Shown: one piece after another, positions 24,801 to 43,359 of the stretch | How the letters are laid out: the number at the start of each line of letters is the position of its first letter | Position numbering within the stretch: position 1 is the first letter of the stretch | NCBI RefSeq assembly: GCF_036417845.1 | Contig: NC_089978.1 | Span: forward strand, 34,836,682 to 34,900,681 | Origin: Apteryx mantelli | Taxonomy: Eukaryota; Chordata; Aves; Apterygiformes; Apterygidae | Length of the DNA stretch: 64,000 nt | Reading direction: 5' to 3' | Program-made: the position numbers and the translations under genes | The notes under the pieces: generated by a model | Database searches by the model: none | Told to the model about the DNA's origin: nothing | Seen by the model: only the letters and a program-made list of their open reading frames with translations

Positions 24801-27253
24801 CACTCCCTTGTTCAAATGCCATGCAAATGTATCAGTAGAAAGCCACTGAAAAAATGCTTTTTTTTTTTTTTTTTTTAAGAGAAACTTCTCTGATCATTAT
24901 CTGATTATTCTACTCTACCAATCTGTTAGAATATACTTGGGATAAGAAACAGTGCTTTTTCTTCACAGAGTGCCAAATGGCTGATAGTTTTGAAGGCTAT
25001 TCCTGGAGATAAACTGCCAGAATGAGTGTTTTAATTGTCCTGCTTCTCACAAGTTCTTGCTGAGAAAGATAACTCCTATACTATTAACCAGTGATACATG
25101 AAGGAAGATTTGATCAGTTTACACAAGTCCATTGTTTGATAAGATACCTTGACCCTGTGAAATGTCTCGGGGTTAAATCCTGCAGCAATAGCTAGCCTCC
25201 GGAGGTTTTCTTTAACCACAGCTTGTGGGTCCCTCCGCTTGGAACTGCTGAAGAGATTGCAGGAGCTTAGAGTCGGTATGTAGGAGATCCCACCTGTCCT
25301 TGTGGTGAATCCATGTAGGAAGATATCATCTAGCAACACAAAGAAAACAACAAACAACTGTTTTCAGGACAAGACAAATCCAGATTTTACATGGCTTTAT
25401 GCTGAAAAGAACTGGAATCAGTCAAGCAAGTCGAGAATTACTTGACTTCTTAGTTAATTATGGCATTTAAATTCAAGGATTCTAAGTCTCCTTCTGGCTC
25501 TGCTAAAAGTAAGAGAATTTGTGCTTTTTGCTGAAAGAAAACATGGTGTGAGTATGAGATGAAAGAGTAACTTCCTATTATCACATTAAGCATCCTAATC
25601 CACTGAGGTCTAGGCAGAGGGGTTTGAGCAAGGAGTCCTGGCAGATTTAGCTTGTCTTTTTACAGGGCTGTAGTGCAAACCCCAGAGAAGAGGTAACTCA
25701 CTGAAGAAAATGAGAGTAGATTCTTAAAGCGATATTCTCAGGTGGCATCTCCCAAGGTTTTTTGACAAAAGTATCAGTCCTGAAAATTTCTTACAGAATT
25801 TCAAACATCTTTCAAAAGTACATTAAAAACATTGAGAACTTCTAGTTTAATTGAAAAATCCTCCATTTTTACAGTGCAGACCCCATATCACAGCCCCATG
25901 CACCCAAAGGGAACCAGTGTTTTTAGATAAAAATGTTTTTTTTTCTGCATGGCAAAGTCAAATATAAGTAGTCCCAGAAGTGGTATTTGCTATCTGAATA
26001 GCTGAGGAGCTTAGTGATATAATCAGAGTGGAGATTTGCCAAATCTTTTATATAGTGTGATTGTTTTAAAGTCACAACTGAAAACTTGAAGCCCAATGGG
26101 AAAGAGAGACTGAAGACTTTAAGTCACCTGTGTTCCCTTCAGATTCTGGATTTTAGGGAGAGACAGTTCCAAATATTTGTAGTAGCAAATGTCTCAGCTT
26201 TCTTCTGGATCAGGACTCTGTAATCACACTGCATGTGAGACATACTGCAGTATGCTGGGTCACACCAGAGCAAGAACACTGAGACATTGGTCTGATTAAC
26301 CAGGCATCCACGAGACCATAGGGCAGTAGAAATCCTGCTTTGCCTTTAAGGAAGATGAAGGCAACTTTCACTGTGGGTAATTCCCACATGGAGTGAAAGA
26401 AATTTTACTGTCTGCAATAATGCTGCCAGTAAACCTCATCCTCTTCTTTCTCTGTCTGTGCCTCCGGGCTTGTAACAGACCTGGGAGTCTTTTACTACAC
26501 TTGCATTGATACTTCCCCCTCTTAAAGACATGATATTACAACAACATATAGCACTATTTGCTGCCTGAAGAGATTTCCAAATCTTGAGCAATACTGTGAT
26601 TCCCTTAAACCAAGAAGTATGCTGAGGAACAGTCTATATAAAATGTATTAGCTGAAACATAGTTAGAAGCTGTTTTCCACTTTACCTGGGATCAGGGAAG
26701 ATCTGAGGATGGTGAGCTCCCCTTTCAGGTTTGGCAGGCTTTGCAAATACATCTGAATCTCATTTGTGATGAGTTCCACGTCCTGGGTAGGAAGTGTTTG
26801 CCCTTCAGTCTGAGGTTCAGCTATCAGTATGTTATTACAATTAGATGCCATCTGTAAATCCTCAAATTCAAATTGGTAAACTGTAGTAAAGAGATGGTCT
26901 ATATATACTTTCATTAAGTTCCTCCTGAAGGCAGGTAGAATAAATTTAATGATGCTTAAGTCTTTTTCATCTAGTCTTTGTTTGATGGTGTACAAAGCAG
27001 CAGCTGTAGTCAGAGCACATACCACCTCCAGGCTTTTCTTCAGAGCCTGAAAATCCCTCAGAGCTGGAAGCAAGGACTCTTGCTCACCATTCCTTTCACT
27101 CCGCTGTGTCTGGCAGCACATGACATAAACCAGGGGAGCAGTGACGGAAGAGCATTCTTCAATAGTTCCCAGCATGTTACACAGTAAATCTTGGATGTTG
27201 TTCTGCAAGTTTGCTGGCAGGCTGAACAGATCAATCAGTACTGCTTCCACCAT
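21675..27253 (-). CDS. LACC1: LACC1 (FAMIN), laccase-domain purine enzyme; five coding exons
   Basis: The spliced coding sequence is complement(join(21675..21849, 22260..22485, 24513..24678, 25148..25329, 26686..27253)). It totals 1317 nt and 438 codons plus stop, against about 430 residues for human LACC1. Every junction has GT-AG ends and the frame is kept across all of them (intron phases 1, 0, 1, 2). The N-terminal half (about 1-190) is the vertebrate-specific domain. The Cu-oxidase_4/YfiH-like domain covers about 190-438. It shows the HGFTTRTGG motif (195-203), His253, the GADCIP motif with Cys287, His304 in the AAHSGWKG motif, GPSVGPCC (338-345) and a C-terminal CHPDKF motif (412-417). 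By family knowledge the protein is a cytosolic/peroxisome-associated multifunctional purine nucleoside enzyme of macrophages, also reported to bind fatty-acid synthase and to make isocitrulline. The ATG at 27253 has A at -3 and G at +4. It is divergent from CCDC122. Identification is firm; function is inferred from orthology. Confidence 0.96.
22260..22485 (-). CDS. LACC1: LACC1 coding exon 4 (residues 306-380)
   Basis: The acceptor AG is at 22487-22486 and the donor at 22259-22258 (CG|GTAAGT). The exon encodes [20 protein letters not shown], then [18 protein letters not shown], and ends YIDLRRAT. The WKGTL and GPSVGPCC blocks are hallmarks of the YfiH/LACC1 family. Its phase-1 start completes Gly306 with the last base of exon 3. 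Confidence 0.95.
24513..24678 (-). CDS. LACC1: LACC1 coding exon 3 (catalytic core, residues 251-305)
   Basis: No ATG-started frame marks this exon; it is visible from its splice sites (acceptor AG 24680-24679, donor GT 24512-24511) and conserved translation. It begins [11 protein letters not shown] and includes [20 protein letters not shown] and [15 protein letters not shown]. His253, Cys287 and His304 match the three metal/active-site residues known in human as His250, Cys284 and His301. Val257 falls at human position 254. The frame joins exons 2 and 4 exactly (phase 0 in, phase 1 out). Confidence 0.94.
25148..25329 (-). CDS. LACC1: LACC1 coding exon 2 (residues 190-250)
   Basis: The acceptor AG is at 25331-25330 and the donor GT at 25147-25146. 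The 182-nt exon encodes [20 protein letters not shown] and then [20 protein letters not shown], ending with FHRVK on a codon boundary. The first codon, completed across the junction, adds one Asp (Asp-Asp-Ile-Phe) where the human protein as remembered has a single Asp. The HGFTTRTGG motif opens the laccase-like fold. Confidence 0.95.
26686..27253 (-). CDS. LACC1: LACC1 coding exon 1 (start codon, residues 1-189)
   Basis: The exon opens at ATG 27253 with the [10 protein letters not shown] start, close to the human N-terminus. It ends one base into codon 190 at the donor G|GTAAAG (GT at 26685-26684). It carries the conserved stretches [13 protein letters not shown] and YQFEFEDLQ and ends with the SSLIP motif just before the catalytic domain. 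The open frame continues seven codons past the donor, so the splice site and not a stop sets the boundary. A likely 5' UTR part begins near 27275, after an acceptor AG at 27277-27276. Confidence 0.95.
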
Positions 27254-30200
27254 ATTCCAGGCAACTGAAAGATTCCTAAAACTACCAAGTAGTCAATAAT
27301 AAATCATAAAAAATAAACAAAAAGGCAAGAGGGCATCATTAGTCCAAACATGTAGTGTTATTTTATTAAGGGGATACATTTAGTGGTTATGTTTAGAGAA
27401 GGTGACATAGTAATAAAATATCCTCAGATTTCTCCCACCACATCCAGTATTGCAGCAGAAATGGGAATTATTCTGCATTTATTTATATTTCTCTACTACC
27501 TCACTCACCTCAGTTTTTTTCCAGGTCAGGGATAATGAAAAGTTAGTCTCTGATACTAGATTTATTGATACAATTAATCTACATTAACATAATGGATCAT
27601 CTTGACCTCTGACACTGGGCACTCCTCCAGCTCCTGTGAGAAGAACCAAACATGGAGGTTTTCATGCTCTCAGCTTGCTGGGACTGGAGTGGTTTCCATA
27701 ATAATTGGGGGCGGGGGAATTTACACATTTATCCCTGGGGTAGAGCTTATGTCTGCTACCCCTTCTGGCCGTGGGGGTGCCGGGCTGTGAACACACATTT
27801 CCCACAGGCCTTCACAGGACTTTTTGCAATTTTCCTATATTTCTACCAAAAGTCTTGACTTTCAGATTTCTAATTTCTACCTTCAGGGACACATGATAGC
27901 ATAGTTCTTTTATCTGCAAACACAGGCACAGCCATGAACACACACATGCAGGAACTTTACTTATTAACACAAGAAATACACAGAAGTAAATCATATATAC
28001 TCTGCACAACTTCCTGTCTCAGTTTCCTCACTAGGCTAGTGGCATTCTTTGCTCTGAAATCAAGACTCATCAAGATTATCCAAAACCATCCTGCAGTTCC
28101 TTGCTTGTCTGGTGATCCACAGTGTACTTCCAGTTTTGTTTTCTTCTTTTGCTGAATTTTGTTGATCCAAGCCCTGCTAGGTTACCTGTCTGTGGAAAGC
28201 TGTCCATCCATCTCTTCCTCTTTCTTTTGCTCTGAGACCTTATGTTATATAACCTGTTAGAAACATCTTATTTTCTTTTCTCTATCTTCTACAAGTTTTC
28301 CTTTGTTTCCAGTGCAGGCCTCCTGCAGAGGTCTGCAACAGGACACCAGCTCCCTTTTCTTTCAGGAACCTTGAACAGGTGCCTATTAAGGTTTCATGAC
28401 TAAGTACTGTGCCTGATCTGGGAGGAATACGATGCAGCTTTGTCATCAGTGTTAAGACTCCATAATCATTTAGAGTGTTCATTAACACCCCAGTTTTTTG
28501 TGGCACAGTAACAAACTGTGTCTGAACACGAATTAATACCCTTGCAGGAACAAAGGTATTAATTATTAATACAAATGCATTATTATTAAAAGACTTGAGA
28601 GTCTTTAAGTCCTTGAAATCTGTGCTCTGCTACCAGAGCTAACCATATCATCTAACACCTGGCACTATTTTCCTGTCACAACTCCCCATTCTCCTGTAAA
28701 TACGTGCTCTGGCTTCACAGTATTTCACCGTCCTGCAGAAAAACTTTGTACTTGAGTCCACTATGGTGGACTTGATGTCCTCCTTGGCATTTTATGGTTG
28801 ACAACGGATTTCAAGAGTTTCTATATTCAAATGAGAGGTCGAAGACCTTTCTGATTTTAATGATTTCTCTATTCAGGATAGGTTTTATAGAAAACATTCT
28901 TTATTTTCTCCATGGTTCTTTCCCCTAGACTGGAAGGAAAATAATCCTGAATCAAAATGATGTTTTCTTATCTGTGAGTTGAATACTTACAAAGATTAAT
29001 TTATCAAAAAGGCTGAACTGAAAGTATCAAAATGTGACAGCAGATAAAAGCATCTGTCAAGGGATTTATAACTCCTGATCTTGCTCAGAGTATTATTTAC
29101 ACATAACTGATAAAAAAAAAAAATGTAGAAAAAACAGCTTGCTAAGCACATGGTGTTGAAATGGACTGATGTCAAAGATCATGACTTGGGAAATCAGGAG
29201 ATTTCCTTCTTTACCCTGATTATCTCTGTGGGAGGCTTGTAATTCAATGAGAAGATCCCAATGTAAGTACAGCTAATAATCTCAACAAAGATAGTACAAC
29301 AAAGAGGTGTAGTGGAAAAATATATTATTGCTCTACTTCTGATATGTCAATAGAGTAAGGTTAGTAGAGTTAATTGCTGTCCTCGTACTTCCCCAGAAAA
29401 ATACCACCAAAGAAAGGGTGGAAGGAAATTGTTTGCAGAGGGAGAGGTAACTGCCTACAGTGTTATTGAGCCGTGTGTGTATTGCAAAAAATCCACAGGG
29501 GCAATTATTGGGATGTACACACAGAAATCATGGGGTTGATTCATCCTCGTATCCCTCCAGTTTTGCATCATGGAGCCCCACTAAGGTCAGTGGTGTCAGA
29601 AGTCCATTTGCTTACAGTCATAATAAATTTTATGGGGGGACTTTCTAAGTACCCCAAACAAAACCCTTCTCGAAACAAGGCTCGACAAGCAAAGCAATGT
29701 TAGAATGAAACACGTTCATGGCTATTCAGGTTTTAAATAACTTAAGCTCCACAGACCTAAACTTCCATGGAAAGTCTCACGGTATATAACTGTATCAGAA
29801 AAACTTAAGTGCATTTATTAAAGAATTGCTCATTTAAATACACAATGCAGGGCAAATACTTGCATAAACTTGAAGCCAAGGCCACCCATTAGTTGTTTCG
29901 CCCACTCTGTGAAACACTGTCAGTACAAAAATGTGGAGAGTAGAAAGATTCTCTGGCACTGACTTCAAGAAAAGAAAATCAAAGAAAAATAAATGAACGG
30001 AAGAGCAGAGAGGAGAGGAACAAGAACAAAAAGGAGAAAGTGAATACAGAAGGAAACAATGAAGTAAATAAAACCAAATGGTAGAGAAGAACCAGATTGG
30101 GGTAGAAAATCATCTAAAAATAACTTTCAAAAAACCCTGAAATCTAATTCTGAAAGGTCTCTGCCAGATGAGAAAAGATTGCTAGCAATTCTTGCATCTT

Positions 30201-30569
30201 TGGATCCTATTGGTCACTTTATTTTCTTACAAAATGTCAGAAAACTCATAATTTTGACAAAATGAAAAAGGCAAGAAATATTTAACAACTGCTAGAGAGA
30301 GATGCCCAGAGAAAGAAAGCAGACCATTAAAGCAGTCCAAGCGAACAGGGATGAGAGCATACTTTTAACAAAATAGTATATTGCAACAACAGCAAAGCTG
30401 AAAAAAAAGCATTAAAACTTCTTAAACCGGATTAAAACAAAACACTCTGCCTCTCTAATTTAGGGTTATTTAGGCAATGTAGAAGAAACAGAAATCAGCA
30501 CTTACAATCAAAATATTGAAGTACACGCAGTTTTCATATATAAAGTTTAAAAAGCAGGTATTTACTTAC

Positions 30570-30783
30570 ACAGGTAGGCAATCCTTTTACACTCTGGAAA
30601 GATATCATCTGATACAAACACACATTACCAGCTTTATATATCTTAATTCTCACTGTCAGTCTTGCAGCTGATTTGTACAAGATGGAAATTCCGCTTCTAG
30701 GTAAGACTGGAGTGGGAACCTGTATTTCTTCTTCATGATGAGACCCTGCGTTGTTGCTGTCACTAGCCACAGGAAAGAACAAA
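30570..30783 (-). other. Candidate alternative LACC1 5' exon or cryptic exon
   Basis: On the minus strand a good acceptor (CTTTCTGTACAG, AG at 30785-30784) and a strong donor (CTGT|GTAAGT, GT at 30569-30568) bracket 214 nt. One frame is open across the whole segment, including KSAARLTVRIKIYKAGNVCL. No similarity is recognised. It could be a 5' UTR exon of LACC1, an exon of a noncoding RNA, or chance. Confidence 0.25.
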
Positions 30784-31689
30784 CTGTACAGAAAGGCACC
30801 AACATGATTAAGTGCCTGAGTAACATTAAACCCGGAAGCAGTGTTAACCCTAACTCACTGTTGTAATCATACGTGCAAATGCATTAGCTTTGCTGAACCT
30901 CAAACAGATTCAGAAATCCTCGGCATGCCAAAATAAGAATATGAATACAAATAAGCTAAGGGAAAACTTGTGCAGACAGAAAAAAGTGTCCTTTCCTGAA
31001 AGGCAGCTGCATGTTCCAGTGAAGTATTTGGCAGTCAATCAAGAAAAAAACATATTTAGAAGGACTAACCCTGACAGAGAGGTTATGAGAGACCAGACTT
31101 CGGGGTCACAGGCCAGAAATGAGGAAGGCAGTTTCTCCTGCAAGCAGGAAAATGTGAAGTAATTTTCAAAGGATGTTGCTAAAACTGGACACTTTTTTTT
31201 TTTTTAACTGCGCTGGAGTCTGTATATTCTGTAGAGCTCTATAAAAAAGTTTGAATATTATGACAGGACAATGCAATGGTCAAAAAGACAAGGAGGGGGA
31301 ATGAGGGATTTGTATCAGTTTGTCCAAGGATCATATGATAATAAATACATTTTCTCAATGGTGTCACTACTGGAGTAAACCTATATTTCTCCCAGATCAA
31401 GCCCCATAATACATCTTAGGCGTCCCTTGCCATTTCCCCTGCTGTTTCTGCTGCGCTGGGCTGGAGCTGCTGACAGACAGAAGGGGTGAGAACTGAACTG
31501 TCCCAGCTTTCCCTCCCGAAGGGAACCAGCCCGGGTATCTTGTCCTTCCTTCACCCAAACACCAATTTTCATGAAATGTGCAGAAAGCAGTTACCTTATT
31601 AGGCTTTTGGCCCACTGTCAAATGTGGTTGAAGTAGGCCATGGAATTAAAAATTAGCAGCGGGATCTGAAAGACAGGCAGACCAACACA

Positions 31690-32130
31690 AGCATTTTGTT
31701 TCCTTCAACCAGACTAAGAAAAAAAGAATTATTGAGATATTTTCAGAGCAGAGTGCTGAAAAGGACAATGAAAGAGGTCAGAAAATATTCAGGGTACAAA
31801 ACACTATTGAGAATAGAATGCCAAACTGATATTACTTCTCCAGCTGAAATATTATATTCAGCTTTTGTCATCCAATTTCAAAGAAGAGATGAAAGGAACT
31901 GATGGTATCCAGAGATGAGCAATGCAGTCGCAAAGATTTGGGATTTCCTTTTGAGCAAAAAATGAAAAGGTTAAATGCTTTAACCTGGAGCTCAGAGAAG
32001 TAAGAGTGGATGTGATAGAAATCTGTTAGTATAAAATAAGGAATGGTGTTAAGGAAGGACAACGGGGGACACGTTTCTTTCTGCTTATAACCTAAGGGTA
32101 TTCAGTGAAACTTATGTGCGTATCAAATAC
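31690..32130 (+). mobile_element. Old degraded CR1/L3-type LINE 3' fragment, sense orientation
   Basis: The order of motifs resembles the 3' UTR-side consensus of ancient amniote CR1/L3 elements. TTCAGCTTTTGTCATCCAAT is followed by TGATAGAAATCTGTTAGTAT and AAGGAATGGTGTTAAGGAAG. An ACGGGGGACACGT block and a TTCAGTGAAACTTATG block come next. Divergence is high. The element abuts the CpG island. Confidence 0.55.
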
Positions 32131-32279
32131 TGACAAATTAAGACACACAGAAAATACAGTTTAATACAATAAATTAGATAACTGAAGGAACTTAAAGCAC
32201 AAAAAAAGCTTAGCAAAACTGTAGGAAAAAAAATTATCGGCTATTTGGAATGGCAGCAGCCAGCGTGGACCCGCGGGAA

Positions 32280-32287
32280 TGACATCA
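32280..32287. promoter_or_regulatory. CRE/ATF-like site
   Basis: TGACATCA (TGATGTCA on the other strand) is one base off the palindromic CRE TGACGTCA. It lies at the LACC1-facing edge of the CpG island, where a leftward start site would be expected. Binding is not shown by sequence alone. Confidence 0.35.
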
Positions 32288-32380
32288 GAAGCGCGGCGGC
32301 TTCGGGGCTGGGCCCCACACAGACGCCGCTCCGCCAGGTCTCTCACGGGCCGTTTTTCCTCCGCCTCCTGCGGGGCACTG

Positions 32381-32495
32381 CCCTCGCCCTCGCCCTCGCC
32401 CTCGCCCTCGCCCCCGCCCCCGCCCCCGCCCCGCCCCGCCCCGCCCCGCCTCGCCTCGCCCCGCCCCGCCTCGCCTCGCCCCGCCTCGCCTCGCC
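32381..32495. repeat. C-rich low-complexity tract (CCCTCG / CCCCGCC / CCTCG units)
   Basis: The tract starts with tandem CCCTCG hexamers, passes through CCCCGC/CCCGC pentamers and ends in CCTCG pentamers, giving roughly 115 bp. The minus strand has many closely spaced runs of three or more G, which fits G-quadruplex formation. The same lack of stop codons makes long but meaningless Ala/Pro- or Arg/Gly-rich frames on both strands. Confidence 0.9.
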
Positions 32496-32542
32496 GGCCG
32501 CCTGCGCCCTCCCGCCGCCTGGCCGCGGGCAGCGGCCGCTCT

Positions 32543-32650
32543 CCCCTCCCCGCTCCGCCCCCCCTCCCTGGGCGGCCGTTGGCGGCGGGGCGAGGCCACC
32601 CCTCCCCGCTCCGCCCCCCCGCTCCACCCCCTTCCCTGGGCGGCCGTTGG
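32543..32650 (+). repeat. Tandem duplication inside the CpG island
   Basis: Two near copies, 32543-32582 and 32599-32650, share CCCCTCCCCGCTCCGCCCCC, then TCCCTGGGCGGCCGTTGG. The second copy has a short insertion (GCTCCACCCCC). The units duplicate GC-box-like and inverted ATTGG-like (GTTGG) elements. Confidence 0.85.
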
Positions 32651-33888
32651 AGGGGAGGAGGCGCGCGAGCGGGGCCGCGGGTAGGCGGCGGTGGCGGCCG
32701 CTGCCGCCCTTGTCTTCGGGTTCGCGTCTCAGCGCGCCGGGGTTTCTGCCTGCCTCCCGCGCAGGGGGCGGCGGTGCTGGGCCCGCAGGCCGGGTCGGTC
32801 CTGCCGCCGCCGGTGTTACCTCAGCGCCTGGTTCCGCCAGGACGGGCCTTGCGCGGGCACCGTGGTACTTTTCCGCCGGCCGGGCCGTGTCTGGCCCGGG
32901 CATAGCTTGTTGCCTGCATGTTTTCCAGTGTGGATCGGCCCACTAAGCGCTTCTGGCATTTTCCCAAACAGCAAGTCAGAGCTTTACTTGCACCGCAGGG
33001 AGTTCAGCTTAACATGCTGCTTTGCCCCGTCAGAGGCTGACAGAGACTGAGCCTTGTGTGGGACCGGGCAGGCTTGTCTGATCTGAGGGGAGGTGCTGCT
33101 GCTTCTTTGCGACTTGGAGAACAGGGTAGAGGGGAGAAGTTAGGGGAGAGATGAGGAAGGGCAGGACAGCAGTAGCAACAGCCCTAAACACCAAGTGATG
33201 AATTCCCTGACCAAAAATACTGCCTTTCAGACAGTTCGTGGGTCATCTGTGTGCCAGTTACTTTATGTTGGTCCTGAAGATAGCATCAGTCTCATGCATG
33301 TATTCCTGAGAAAGTAGTGCCACCTTATTTGACAATACAGATTTTCTTCATTAACTTCTGTTTGAAGTGATACAAACATAGCACTAAGCACTTCTGATCA
33401 CTCAGGTGATCTTTACAATCATATCAATTTATGATTGTTTCAGTGTGACAATTTATTTTTTTCTTTTTTTTTTGTCTTACATTAAAAATGGTTGAATAGT
33501 TAAAAGGCAGTTACAGTATGACAATGACAACAGTACTGTAAGTGTTTGGGCTAAAAACGAGGGAAGCAGCTATTCTGAGAGCTATGACTATATTCACAAA
33601 CTGAGGATCTGTCCTGTGAATCAGCCAGGAGAACATTGTAATATGTTATTTTAAAAAACTCTGCAAGAAAGAGTTTTAATTCTCAATCATTGTCTTCGAG
33701 TATCCACCCATTAGTGATCTGTTCTTGATAATAAAAAATGAATCAAATGAAATTATGTATTGATCCGGGCTCTCATACGAAAGTCCCTAATATTGTTCTC
33801 TTTCACTAATAGTAAGGAATTAAACTGAACTATGATAAAATAATTCACATCTCTTTTATGTTCTTACAGTTCTGCCCTTTTGTGTAAA

Positions 33889-41493
<7,605 letters not shown>

Positions 41494-43359
41494 TAGAATA
41501 GCATACAAAACAAACCTAGCAGATAAAATGAGGTAATGCCTTCCAAACAGAGGTTTCTTTTGGAAATAATAGAAATTGTAAAGTAGTCCAATAGTTGGGC
41601 CAAGGCTAGATGGCTTTGATTTTTTTTTAAGGTTTTCTCCCCTCCATTTTGTGGCCCAAACCTGACTGTAGTCTGTGCTCAGCCCTTAATGGTTTAGAAT
41701 ACTTTTCCCTTTTGTTACTGTAGCCACAGGCTGTTCATGAAGGAACATACTAACATTTCCAGGAGCTTTCAGTGTATGGGCCAATTTTGTCTAAAAGCTC
41801 ATTTGAAGTCAACCAGGTCAGACTTGAGGAGTTCCTTTTTATCTGATTAGATCTTCGAAAATTTGAGATCTACATTGTTTTTCCTTCTGACAGATTAATA
41901 TCAGTGCATATTTACATTCTTGGGATACAGAAATTCCAGATCTTTTGTCCATGTTCATTATTATTGTGTCCTACTAAGTAACTCTGAAATCTCTGATAGT
42001 CTGTATTTTGCCACATGGGAAATTCATAAAGACAATAGTACAGCTCGATTGACCTTTATGTGCCAGAATGTCCCAGCATGGGGGACAAAGAGGACATGGC
42101 CTTTCCAGCTATAAGGCCTAGGAACAATTACACTCAGATGTGGGATTCGAATAACCCAACTTTAACTGGTCTAATATATGTTCCCCTAGTAGTTAACAAA
42201 GAGGGTGAATAGGTGAAGATCACACTGCATTCAGACGCCTGTTTTAAAATGGAACAACACACTCTCTAGCAGTAGAAATGCATTATAGATGGTTGATTAT
42301 AGAGGAGCTGATTGTGTAGAGTATCTTAACTAACTAATACTAACCATTTAACATCTAAGTGATTAATATTAGCTAAGATGACTCAACATAAAACAATTAA
42401 ACATTAAAAATTAACATATTAAAAATTCTTGTTAAAATACTAGTGAACAGTAGACTTTTTCTTTGCTTTATTTTTTATTGTTATGTGCTTTGTATGTGAA
42501 TACATTCTCTATTCTTACACTTAAGGTAAAAGTTCTGGCTGGATGTAACCTGTAACATTTATCTGTTCCATGAAAGTGGTTAGCATTTTATTTGAGATAG
42601 TGGCTTGCTTATCTAATTTAATTTATCTTTATTCCTGAATATAAAATGAGGATTTTAGCGAATTGAGTATTTACTATTGAACTTACAGTATCTGTAGAAC
42701 TGCCTATATATTGTTAGTTTAGGAAGTCAGAGTTTAAAATGCAATACTATTATTATTTTTGTCAGGACATTCATATATTCATGTGCATTTATATTTTGCT
42801 TTAATTGCATTTTCTTTAATATAAAGTGATTTTAAACAATATGCTGACTCATGAAAGATCTCATAACTATTTTAGACTCGTAGGTTTGTTTGGCTTTGCA
42901 GTATTATTAACCAGGTTACTTTTATAACATGATAATTTAGAAATAAAAAACTCAATACTCTATGCTATAGTGACAGTAATGTGATATGAATAATTTATTG
43001 AGTTAAAACATTTCTAACCTGATTTAATTTAAAAGAAGACACAGAAAGACATCTTAAATCTAATCCCTAAACTTAATCCCTAAACTCTCCTACCTTTCTG
43101 TTCTGGTGTGAATCATACATTCATTGCTTATGAATTCCGAAAGCACCATCAGAACATTTAGTCTGGTCTTGTATATAGTACATTACCATAACATTTGAGC
43201 TGTTTATTCCTACACACAGCAAAATAGTTGACATTTGATTCAGGTGTATCTTCCAGAAAGAGATCCAGACTTGAAAAATCAGAGAATTTACTGTTTTATT
43301 GGTAGTTTCAGTGATTACCTGCTCTTCTTTTGTTTTGCCTAATTTCTAATCTGAATTTA
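41494..43359 (+). other. Probable CCDC122 3' UTR and adjoining DNA
   Basis: AT-rich sequence follows the CCDC122 stop, with ATTAAA near 42400 and AATAAA at 42942 as possible poly(A) signals. Beyond these no gene is seen before the antisense CR1 at 43360. Confidence 0.5.
42942..42947 (+). terminator. Candidate CCDC122 polyadenylation signal
   Basis: A canonical AATAAA lies about 1.45 kb after the CCDC122 stop. Two ATTAAA variants occur earlier, near 42394-42410, and could be used instead. There is no transcript evidence in the sequence itself. Confidence 0.35.

Larger units (their letters stand above)
21850..26685 (-). other. LACC1 introns between coding exons
   Basis: The four introns are 21850-22259 (410 bp), 22486-24512 (2027 bp), 24679-25147 (469 bp) and 25330-26685 (1356 bp). 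They are AT-rich and contain a poly-T run near 24859-24877. The stretch 26251-26320 vaguely resembles old amniote LINE sequence but is too weak to assign. No other coding exon or RNA gene is seen inside. Confidence 0.8.
27276..32239 (-). other. LACC1 5' untranslated intron region
   Basis: This is about 5 kb of AT-rich DNA between the LACC1 start-codon exon and the CpG island. An acceptor AG at 27277-27276 suggests the start-codon exon is preceded by an intron here. The region contains a cryptic exon candidate (30570-30783) and an old CR1-like fragment (31690-32130). No other gene is recognised. Confidence 0.6.
32240..32950. promoter_or_regulatory. CpG island, presumed bidirectional LACC1/CCDC122 promoter
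   Basis: This is the only strongly GC- and CpG-rich stretch in the window, with abrupt AT-rich flanks. It sits between the divergent LACC1 and CCDC122 coding starts. It carries many GC-box-like CCGCCC units, a CRE-like TGACATCA at 32280-32287, and two copies of a GGCGGCCGTTGG block. A possible CCDC122 first-exon donor is at 32681 (GCGG|GTAGGC). Noncoding first exons for both genes probably begin here. Shared promoter use is inferred from position and from head-to-head gene order. Confidence 0.8.

Noticed and set aside
32245-32946. A 233-codon plus-strand frame, with long frames on the minus strand too, in the CpG island
   Set aside because: The frames are Ala/Pro/Arg-rich low complexity produced by GC-rich repeats lacking stop codons. 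They are open on both strands at once, and this is the promoter region.
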